The translations under genes were made by a program, and so were the position numbers. Source: Cryptomeria japonica (taxonomy: Eukaryota > Streptophyta > Pinopsida > Cupressales > Cupressaceae). Taken from it: a stretch of DNA of 64,000 bases. The notes under the pieces are model-generated. The model saw only the letters and a list, made by a program, of their open reading frames with translations. It was not told the DNA's origin and made no database searches. The stretch lies in NCBI RefSeq assembly GCF_030272615.1, contig NC_081415.1, positions 417,288,757 through 417,352,756 of the forward strand, in the 5' to 3' direction. The first letter of the stretch is position 1. Each line of letters opens with the position of its first letter. This document shows positions 47,257 to 58,892 of this stretch, piece after piece.

Positions 47257-47271
47257 GGTAGTAGAAAAAAT

Positions 47272-47642
47272 ATGAATGAAAAGGGAGGGAGGGAGGGAGA
47301 GAGAGAGAGGGAGAGGGGGGAGAGTAGGGGGGAGGGAGAGAGGAGGGGGGGTGGAAGGGAAGGAGGGAGAGAGGGAGAGGAGAGGGGGGAGGGAGAGGAG
47401 AGGGGGGAGGGAGGGGAGGGAGAAGTAGAGAGAAAGGAGGGGAGGAGGGCAAGGAAGAGAGAGAGAGGGAAGGAGGGAGAGGGAGAGAGAGGGAGAGAGA
47501 GGGAGGGGGGAGGGAAGGTAGAGAGAGGGAGAGAGGTAGAGAGAGGGAGGGGGGAGGGAAGGTAGAGAGAGGGAGAGAGAGAGAGAGAGAAAGGGAGAGG
47601 GAGAGAGGGAGTGAAGAAGGAGGGGGGAGGGAGAGGAAGAGA
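47272..47642. repeat. GA-rich (GGGA/GAGA)n tract
   Basis: A 370-bp purine tract. It creates Pro/Ser/Leu-rich and Glu/Arg-rich frames on the two strands that should not be called genes. Confidence 0.95.
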
Positions 47643-49947
<2,305 letters not shown>

Positions 49948-49948
49948 C

Positions 49949-50432
49949 ACTTGATTTCTTTCATGGGCATGTACCATTCCAAGCCTTTTGACAAGTGATG
50001 ATCATCATATATTACCACTGCCATGCATACAACAAACTTTAATTTCTTTAGGTGATAGGCGTTGTGTAACAACATGGGAACTCTTGCATACCCACCACTA
50101 TCATTCTCTAAGACATCATCTGTGTTACTCTCCCTCTTTCTCTTCCTACCGATTGTTTCCTTCTGAAAAACAAATTGTAGGTACTCTGACTCATCATGTT
50201 GCTTTGTTGACACTATTTTCCACATCTGCTCTACTCATTAAAAACACATTCGAGAAGAATATTGTTGTAGGTTTCCTTGTTTGTCATTGTAATGCACCCA
50301 TGGTTCAATTTCAAACCCTATTCTTCCTATTCAATATACACACGCAAATCCATCAATCAATTTTCTTAGGAGAGCATACATGATAAAAATCAAAGAGGAA
50401 GTTGCAAATAAGAAATAAATCCACTTACTTCT
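49949..50432 (-). pseudogene. Fragment of a second GTAC-motif element gene
   Basis: The minus-strand frame (about 50225-49950) gives MWKIVSTKQHDESEYLQFVF, GRKRKRESNTDD, VPMLLHNAYHLKKLKFVV and HHLSKGLEWYMPMKEI. I do not recognise it. Its upstream leader, split by the Tat retrotransposon, contains AGAA-GTAAGTGG and the phrase TAGAAGTGCAGACACAGTT, also found at 46890 in the leader of the transposase-like gene. It is therefore probably a 5' piece of a gene from a related or rearranged copy of that element. It begins precisely at the break in the third satellite unit. Confidence 0.5.
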
Positions 50433-52085
50433 TGTGTGAGGGAAAAAGCGAGACTAGGTTATCATGCCCTAATCCTACCTTTTGACACACATTACGGAAC
50501 ACGAAAGAGCCTAGAGGTATCACACAATTGGCTACTTCTTTTTGTGAAAGAGAGAGCCATGGGCTACCTATTAGGATTTCTATTCCTTTGTTGTATTTGA
50601 AAGGTAAGATTATGCAAGTTCAATTCCTAACCCTAAAATGCAAGTATGAGCTAACAACAAGATTGCAGAATTGAACTTAAACAATGGAAAGCTGTAAACA
50701 CAAGGATAAAACAAGAATGCAGATGCGTACCCGGAGTCAAAATTTGACTGAAAATGTTTGGGCGAGGGCGCGGGTGCCACTGTCCTGATTCTGTCTCGGA
50801 ACTGCACCTGAAATTGTTGTTTTGCACTCTGGAAAATTGTCTGAAATGCTGTCTGTCAGGAGGACCAGGGCGCCCAGTGCCTCTGTCCCAGGGACCAAGG
50901 CACCCAACACCCCTGTCCTGATAGGACTAGGGCACCCCACGCCCCTATCCTGGTATTTTGCTCTGCAATTTGGTGTGGGGTGCTGTCTCGACCTGCTTTT
51001 TCCGGATCTGCAACCTGCGGCGTCGTCCGAGTCTCGAAACCTGCACTTATATCTGAAAAAGGTGTTTGGGCGGCTATATAGGGTTTTTCCTTAGTCAAAC
51101 CCCCGCTTTGGTGATTTCCACCTCCACGAATAGCCAAGTTGTATTGTAAAAGTAATGTGTGTGCAGACCTTGTGTGTGTGCAAGATCTAAAATGCAAGCA
51201 AACTAGAGCAACCTAGAAAGTAAACCCTAATTGCTTGTTAATGATAATGTAAATGCTCTAAATCAAGATGCAAAGTGATCTAAAGCATGAATAAATGAGA
51301 TATTGAAGCTTATGCAAAGACATGAAAACAACATGAAATCATACCCAACCCCCAAGGGAGGGGTACAAGCCAATCTTCAGTCGGTAATCTCCTATTGTTC
51401 TTCAATGTCTTCCAAGCCCTAAATGGATGAATGGAATTGATAAATGCTTGATAGAGGGATGTTGAATGTTGTTGAAGTCTTCAAAGATCTGCTCTTTCGC
51501 TGCATATGAGGTTCCTGAAAACAAAATTCCCATCCCTTCAAATGAAGAAAGAGAGCTCTTATGTATGAAACCCTAGGTCGCAATTTTGTCTTTTGGCCAA
51601 CCTAGAGATTGAATCTCCCACCAATTTCTTGGGGTTAAGCTTTATTTTATGATTGGATCGTGCTCCTAAAATTTTGGGAAAAATGTCCGGGACCGTGTGC
51701 ACTCCGGGCGCCACGGTCCCGACAACTTTTCACCAAATTTTCAGGGCCGTTAGATATGATGATTTTAGAGAGAATCCCGAAGTTACAGGTGATTTCGAGA
51801 TGTTTTAACCCCCGAAATCAAGCCCCCAAGTTCAAATTAGGACTTAATTAGGGTTTTCGATTAGATGATGCATTGGAGGAATCACATGAAAAGGGGCACA
51901 CTTTACTGAAAGGGCCCGACTTTATGATGTGAAGGATGATGAAATAGGACCTTAGACCTAATTAATTTGATTAATTAAGTGCTAAAGGGGAAATGTAATG
52001 CAAAATGCAACTGCGCCAAGGCGGGTGCTAAACTAGGTGTTAAATTGTACTGCTTTAGCAAGTGCGTACAATTTATGACATTACA
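50433..52085 (-). repeat. 3' LTR of the Tat element
   Basis: 1653 bp, direct repeat of 61462-63119. In the first ~390 bp I see about 14 differences, nearly all C/T or G/A. It contains GGGCGCCACGGTCCC at 51706-51720, a motif that returns in the intron of the antisense gene. Confidence 0.95.
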
Positions 52086-52100
52086 TTTAGCCCCCACTTT
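52086..52100 (-). promoter_or_regulatory. Polypurine tract of the Tat element
   Basis: AAAGTGGGGGCTAAA on the minus strand, directly before the TGTAATGTC start of the 3' LTR; primes plus-strand DNA synthesis. Confidence 0.85.
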
Positions 52101-52664
52101 AGCGGTCATATGAGTCCTACGTGCATATGCAAGCTAAAGTATAGAATGTAAACATCATTTGAAAAAGGATATATCCATAAGTTGTCGGACGAAGCCCCCA
52201 GCGGTATCTACAGTACACAGTCAGGAACCGCACCCTACAAAACACACGTTAGATCACAAAATCACCTAATGCTTACTAAGAAAGGTGATGAAATTTGTGA
52301 GTAGCTATATGCCCCCCCCTATTTCGGCTTTCTTATTAGGGAGGTGAAACAGGGTAGCATGTTTACTTACGACAAATTGTGTAATAGAGTATTGATGAGG
52401 GGTGTTCACTAAAAAGGCTTCATCAGAGCACTTTTTGGAACATCCCGAGAGTAGGGGAATGAAAATACAATTCCTACACAACAAACGGTTTGAAAATCGC
52501 ATCTCCCAAACTCAAGTTATGATGAAATGAGTGATAGAGGAAAATTAGGGTTTTGAAAGTAAATGTAAAAGAATGAAAGTATATACCTTTGAAAGTGACA
52601 TTTGCATTTGTCACTTTGTTGATTCTGAGTATTGTCTATTGCAGCGAAGCCCACATAGCCATCA

Positions 52665-55140
52665 TCATGCCTTCACGATGACCAGAGCATCCCACGAGGA
52701 TTGAGATCCTGCGACAGGCCGTGATCGACGACGAGCCACTGGACGAGGTGAGTTGACTGAACGTTGACTTTTGATTTTCTGCATTTGACTTTTTGTGATC
52801 ATTTGCGGGCCCTGGAACCCGACCGTGGGTCCCACACAAGGTGCCATGGACCCTGTGGGGCGCCATGGTCCCCTCAGGGCACCATGGTCCCTTCAGGGCG
52901 CCATGGTCCTTGACAGGGCGCCATGGTCCCAATCAGGACTTGGCGAGAGATGCCAGGGTTAGCATACGATGTTTGACAATTTGCATGAATGATTTTTGAT
53001 GATTGAGTACTGATTATAGTTATGTTTTTGTGATGCAGGGTCTCCCATACATGAGAGAGCACACGGCGGGGCAGATTCTTCGCAGTTTGCGAGATCAGAT
53101 TCCCCGACTTACTCAGGCAGAGAGAGACACATTGTCGATAGTAGGTTTGTGGTCTATGATTCTTATGCCAGCCATCCGATTTCATCCCGCGATGCTGATG
53201 GCACTCATGGAGCGATGGGACCCTGACACATGCATGTTCCAGCTTCCAATAGGGGAGATGACGGTGACACTTGAGGATGTGTACCGCATTCTTTGCCTAC
53301 CGATCAGAGGAGCTACCGTGACATATGCAACCGATCGGTCAGTAGAGGATCATCAGAGGGAGCAGGTATATTGCATAGGGAGAGTCATATCGAGTGAGAT
53401 GAGAGGTCGTATCATGGTCAGCTGGCTCTTACATCCTACAAGAGAGGTGCCCCTCATGAGACATCTTATGATAGCCATCATTGCACTAGCTGTCTGCCCT
53501 AACGGGCGAGGTACACACATGCATGGGGGTCTCACATGGTGCATCAGGACTATGGAGAGACACAGGAGAGTATATGCCTAGGGTCGGAGTATGCTTGCAC
53601 ATCTCTATCACGACCTTGAGGAGTATGTTTTCGAACAGGGTTGCAGCTTGATGACATGCACACTTCTGCAGGTGTGGATATTTGAGCACTTTACATGCAC
53701 CAGGCCTGTCAGCTATCTGATGAGTACGGCTAGCGAGTGACCTAGGGTATTTGCTTATCCACTTACCAGCGAGTGGAGATTTGGAGATCTATTGTATTGG
53801 AGAGTGATAGTTGACAGATTGACAGCTGAGGTGATCATGTGGAGACCATATCTGCGGATGCACAGATGGGATGGGATGGAGAGACAGTTAGCATGCCTAC
53901 AGAGGAACTGCCTACTGAGAGGACGATATCCCCACATCATAGTCCCATTCTACTTTGACCGAGTACGGAGGCAGTTTGGGCTAGAGCAGTGTGTTCCAGC
54001 CGATGTGCCCATCTACACTCGACACTCCCGAGTCCTTCCCAGACCCAGAGCAGTAGCGAGACCGACGATAGACGATATTGAGATCATAGTTATGGAGGGG
54101 TCCAACCAAGATGTGGTCACTGATTATGCTGCAGACCCCGGGGCACAACGCAGGTATCATTCCTGGTTTATGAGATCATACCCAGGGCCTATCTTTCCAC
54201 CAAATCACCCGACAGGCCATCCAGGTCCATGGAGGCATGGAGATCGAGATGAGGATCAGGGATCCAGATCGAATGAGCCAGAGGAGGGAGAGGATCATGA
54301 GGAGGCAGGAGGTCCTGGTCTGCCTATAGGAGATCAGCCTAGTGCCGAGGAGGAGGAGGACGAGGATGACGACGAGGAGGAGAGAGATGATGATGAGGAG
54401 AACGAGGATACAGATGAGGATGGGGATGATGAGGAGGAGGAGGATAGAGATGATGAGGAGGGGTCAGATGCTGCTCCCCACCATTTAGGAGATGATACCA
54501 TAGCCCTGGATCCTCCTCTTATTCCCCAAAAGGGGGAACACGAGGCGCTATGGAGACCTGCACCTATTGTGCACAGATCGCTCGAGCGTGGGGAGCCTAG
54601 TAGTTCCCAGTCACAGATGCTACCATATCACGATCCCTACTGGTGTGAGGGAGATCCAGGTATAGTAGGTTTATATTGATTGATTGATGTTTTGATGATA
54701 TAAAATGGTACTAACACAAAATCTGTTCCACTGCTACAGCTAATGTGTAGGAGTGGCGCTCCTTGATCTAGCAAGCAGTGACAGATATCTCTACGATAGC
54801 GCAGATCCCTAGTTCCTCATAGGTTGCTTATAGACCTCAAGGGAACGCGGGTCGGGATGATGATTTGTTTTCTCCATTCTGAGTACAGGTAGAGATATGG
54901 AGGGAGAGAGAGTGAGCTCTATCAGAGGACCTTCAGCGAGCACAGCGTGATCTAGCAGCAGCTCAGGCCGAGGCTACCTTGTATCACGCTATCCTTATGG
55001 ATAGGGATCGTAGGAGTTCCTCTCGGAGCCATTCACGATCTATATCACGGTATACGCCTATGGGTCCACCTGCACAACCGGATCAGGAGGGAGCATCTAG
55101 TCATCACTCTCTGGCCACTAGCCCTAGGGATAGAGGATGA
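52665..55140 (+). pseudogene. Antisense plant-mobile-domain (MAIN-like) gene in the Tat element
   Basis: Exon 1 (about 52665-52748) starts MPSR, has one TGA, and continues EHPTRIEILRQAVIDDEPL to a donor GTGAGT at 52749. The intron ends GATGCAG at about 53038. Exon 2 gives LPYMREHTAGQILRSLRDQ, LSIVGLWSMILMPAIRFHPA, MLMALMERWDPDTCMFQLP, GEMTVTLEDVYRILCLPIRG and, after a TAG at 53579 and a TGA at 53740, FAYPLTSEWRFGDLLYWRVI and MWRPYLRMHRWDGMERQLAC. This is the plant mobile domain (PMD) order, in which the T-x-T-L-E-D-V/A-x-x-L-x-x-P-I-x-G block is diagnostic. An acidic tail (54340-54460) and a third exon (54741-55140) with coiled-coil and Ser/Arg-rich parts follow. It is transcribed against gag-pol, between integrase and the 3' LTR. 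Antisense extra ORFs at this place are known in some Tat elements. Confidence 0.82.
52855..52935. repeat. GGGCGCCATGGTCC short tandem repeat in PMD intron
   Basis: Four copies of GGGC(G/A)CCATGGTCC(C/T) about 19-20 bp apart. The same word with CACGG instead of CATGG occurs in the LTR at 51706-51720. Confidence 0.88.
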
Positions 55141-55739
55141 TTTTATGATGTAGGGTAGGTCATATTTTGGGTGTATAGGGACCTACCTTTGTATATTGGT
55201 CCACATATATATATATATACACATGCTTCTTTGTTTCAAACGTGTTATCTTTAATGCCTAAACAATGTGTATTGTGATTAAAGTTAATACATTTGGTAAA
55301 TGTACATGTATGTTCCAAATTTAATTTCCATGTGATTGATTTCTCAATGCTCCATGATTAAATTGATACATGTGTGGCTTAATTAAAATATTTGATCAAG
55401 TACTATATTGATGATAAGGAAGAAAGTATGTATTAAGCCTACAAATCATATAACCAATGTGATTTAATTTGAATTTAAACACAACATGACATGATTCAAC
55501 TTAACACATAAAAACATTGTATAATATGTCAACATAATGAAAATGTAAATCTTTTGTAATTTACTTAAATGAATTCAAGACAAACCATAAAGTAAAGACA
55601 CATGCTTGTCAGGAACGAAGCAATATAGATTAAACAAAACATCATTTAATTCTATTTGCTCTAATCAAAGATATGTTAACATATTATCCAATTTTGAAGA
55701 AGTGAGAAAGGAAATAGATAAATGATAAGGAATGAGGCA
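55141..55739. other. Gap between antisense PMD gene and integrase end
   Basis: AT-rich DNA with a short (TA)n at about 55205-55222. It holds the convergent 3' ends of the PMD gene (plus) and pol (minus). No other gene is visible. Confidence 0.55.
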
Positions 55740-57195
55740 TTAAGCATAGTATCTACGCAAGTGCATAGTGTTTATAGGGTCTTTAAGAGGCATACCGTCT
55801 ACATCCGCTATTTTGTAAGCACCTGATCCATAATCTTCAATAACGATATACGGTCCAAGCCAATTAGGACTGAATTTTCCCTTTTCTTTAGGTAAGGCAT
55901 TCACATTGCGCTGATTCTCATAGAGCACTAAGTCACCCACTGAGAAGGAACGTTGAATAACCTTATCATTATAGCTTCATTGTAGAGTTTTGTGATACGC
56001 TTGAATATGCTCAAGAGCATTTATACGTTGTTCATCAAGCATCTCAAGCTGTTGAAGTCTTTGTTCTCTATAGGAGTCATCATCTATTATACCTTTGAGA
56101 GAAACTCTAAGTGATGGAATCTCTAATTCTAAAGGCATAATAGCATCAGCACCATAAACAAGATTATAAGGAGTAGTTCCCGTGGCAATTCGTACACTCG
56201 TTCGGTAGGCCCAAAGAGCATAGATTAGCTGAGTACTCCAATCCTTATCATGCTTGTTCACGGTTTTGCGAAGAATTTGTTCGATTATTTTATTGGATGA
56301 TTCGGCTTGACCATTTGATTGAGGATAGTATGGTGTAGAAAATCGATGTTTAATATGATATTTCTCGAGGAATTGCTTCACGTCTTTATTCTTAAATGAT
56401 GTCCCATTATCAGAGATTATAGTGGAAGGTATCCCAAATCGAGAAATAATGTTTTCTAGAAGAAATCGACAAATCACTTCGGCTGTAGTGGAGCGAAGAG
56501 GAACAGCTTCTACCCACTTTGTAAAGTAATCTGTTGCGGTTATAATGAAAATATGTCCTTGAGATGAAGGAGGGGAGATTTTACCAATAAGATCCAGCCC
56601 CCATGCAGAGAAAGGCCAAGAAGCTACCTGAGAACGGAGTTCTTGGGCAGAAGCATGAATCAAATTATTGTGTTGTTGACATTGATGACATTTCTTAACA
56701 AATGAAAAAGAATCCTGCTGCATAGTTTGCCAATAATATCCCATACGAAGTAATCTTTGAACCAAGGATTTACCTCCAAAATGCCCCCCACAGGCACCTG
56801 AATGCGCCTCTTCAAGAGCAATAGGGATTTCTGATTTGTTAAGACAGCGAAGGAGAAGACCGTTATAACCCCTTCGGTAAAGAACATTAGAAAGAATGAT
56901 ATACCTAGCAGACAACTTGCGAACTCTAGCCCTGGTGTTCCTATTAGCGGAATCAGGAAAGGTACCATCAGTCAAGTATCTTACGATATGTGAGTACCAT
57001 TCATCTGAGTCTATGAAGTCGCAACATGTCACCAGGCTGGAATCATCTACAATAGCTGGAGAAGTAAGGTTGTGAATAACAAATTTAAGATCAACCACAG
57101 GGTCCTCTAAAGATACAAGAGAAGCCACACATGTCATTGCGTCCGCATGTCGATTATCTTTTCAAGGAACAGGTTCTATGGTGTAAGAATCAAAT
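55740..57195 (-). pseudogene. Tat integrase and C-terminal extension
   Basis: The main frame (57137-55977, 386 codons) begins after a TGA at about 57160 (VP-stop-KDNRHADAM). It has the HHCC zinc region (H112, H119, C150, C153), and the catalytic triad D182 (WGLDLIGKI), D243 (IISDNGTSF) and E279 (QSNGQAESS), all intact. After a TGA (CGA to TGA), SYNDKV continues into a chromo-like C-terminal stretch (SVGDLVLYENQRN, NWLGPYIVIEDYGSGAYKI, INTMHLRRYYA) ending in TAA at 55740. It integrates the cDNA. All catalytic residues survive, so this domain decayed only by point stops. Confidence 0.92.
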
Positions 57196-57197
57196 TT

Positions 57198-58886
57198 TTA
57201 TAACAAAGAGATAGCAAGGTCTTTATATTGTGATAACTTGTCTTGTTTTGCTTGATACAGTCCTGTTACTTGTCTTATAATCAGTTGAGAATCTCCAAAA
57301 ATATGTATGTGTTTTATATTCAGAGCTAAGGCTGCCTTTATTCCTGCTATAAGAGCCTCATACTCAGCAATGTTATTGGTACATAGGAAATTGAGACGAT
57401 AAGATAAGGGAATAGACTTCTTTGTAGGAGAAATCAGAACAACACCTGCCCCCGATCCCATACGACACTTAGAGCCATCAAAATACAACTCCCAAGTTTC
57501 ATCTTTCTCTATACAAAGAATGAAGTCGTCAGGAAAAGACTCAGGGTTAGGGAAGGAGAAAGGTGAAGGGGCCTCAACTAGGTGATCGGTCAATGCTTGC
57601 CCTTTAATTGCTCTTTGTGAAACAAATTTAAGGTCAAATTCAGTTAACATCATAACCCACTTAGCTAGGCGTCCTGATAAATCGGTTTTAGAGAAAAGAT
57701 GCTTCAACGGATCAAACTTTACCATGACGTGGACTTCTAAGTTTAAGAGATAATGTCTCAATTTCTGAGTCGCAAACACCAAGACCAAGCATTGTCTTTC
57801 TATCGCAGAATATCGGGTCTCATAATCGAGTAAGGTACGACTTATATAATAAACCGGACACTCCTTACCATCTTTATCATGTTGTGCCAATAATGCTGCA
57901 AGAGCATGAGTGGAAGCAGCTGTATAAAGAAGGAAGGGCTGAGAAGGTTCGACCGGTCGAAGGATAGGAGGATTAGCCAGATACATTTTTAAATCTTCAA
58001 ATGCTTGCTGACAATCTTCATTCCATTGAAAAGTGATATTTTTTTTGAGAAGTTGAGTAAAAGGAAAGGTACGATCCGCAAGTTGAGATACGAACCTACG
58101 AATAGCTTGAATCTTTCCTTGTAAGCTTTTGAGTTGAGACACATTTCTAGGAGGTGGCATGTTGACAATAGCATCTATTTTCTTAGTATCCACCTCAATC
58201 CCACGATGCGAAACTATGAATCCTAATAGTTTTCCACTATCCACACCAAAAACACATTTTCGGGGATTCAAGCGCATGTGATATTTATGAATCCTTTCAA
58301 ATATTTGACGAAGGATCTTAATATGATCTATGCGAAGAATGGATTTGGCTAAAACATCATCAACATAGTCTTCTAAAATCTTATGCATGTAATCGTGAAA
58401 GATAAGGGTCATCGCTCGTTGATAAGTTGTACCGGCGTTTTTAAGTCCAAAAGGCATCATTATCCAACAAAACGTACCCCAAGGAGTGGTGAAAGCGGTT
58501 TTGAATCGATCTTGAGGGTTAATGAAAATTTGATTGTATCCTGAAAAACCATCCATGAAGGATAACAAGGCATGTCCTGCCGTAGAATCAACTATCATGT
58601 CAATGTTTGGAAGAGGGAAATCATCTTTTAAAGAAGCCTTATTTAAATCTCAGAAATCGGTACACATTCTTATTTTATTATCTGGTTTAGCCACAACGAC
58701 AATATTTGAAATCCATGGGGAGTAATCAATAGGGCGGATAAATCCAGCCTCCAATAACTTTTCAATCTCAGCCTTAACAAGCAGAGCCACCTTAGGATTC
58801 ATTTTTTGAATCTTTTGTTTCACGGGCTTAGCATCAGGGACTAAGACAATATTATGAGTAAAAATCTTAGGATCTATACCAGGCAT
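57198..58886 (-). pseudogene. Tat reverse transcriptase, RNase H and second (archaeal-type) RNase H
   Basis: MPGIDPKIFTHNI begins the RT. LEAGFIRPIDYSPWISNIVV and KIRMCTDF are followed by a TGA where DLNKAS should continue (CGA to TGA). Then come LLSFMDGFSGYNQI (first catalytic Asp), MMPFGLKNAGTTYQ, and the active-site YVDD at 58369-58358 in intact form. The first RNase H (LLYTAASTHALAALLAQ) has Ala where the catalytic Asp of the usual T-D-A-S is expected, but retains the Glu of AIERQ. The second RNase H (WELYFDGSKCRMGSGAGVV, NIAEYEALIAGI, IHIFGDSQLI) keeps its acidic residues. Dual RNase H is characteristic of Tat elements, in which the second copy is thought to be functional. The frame ends in TAA (from CAA) before integrase. 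Confidence 0.92.
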
Positions 58887-58892
58887 GTCAGA

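Larger units (their letters stand above)
30433..47260. mobile_element. Candidate DNA transposon with GTAC-type subterminal repeats (superfamily not identified)
   Basis: The 10-mer TAGCACGTAC occurs at 30477-30486 and in inverted orientation at 47245-47254. Next to each copy are clusters of GTACACG/GTACGCG words (about seven at 30480-30690 and six at 46985-47250). Between them lie two spliced gene relics in convergent orientation: 30814-33416 (plus) and 46645-43690 (minus). The minus-strand gene has a DDE-transposase-like layout. A LINE and a satellite array are nested inside, which accounts for much of the length. The exact termini and a target duplication were not found: the left edge is placed where the copia pol ends, the right where the GA-rich tract begins. 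The whole could also be two unrelated units brought together. Confidence 0.5.

Noticed and set aside
50822-51197. Frames within the Tat LTRs, duplicated at 61852-62227
   Set aside because: Present in both LTRs only because the LTRs are direct repeats; no domain, and GC-rich words explain the composition.
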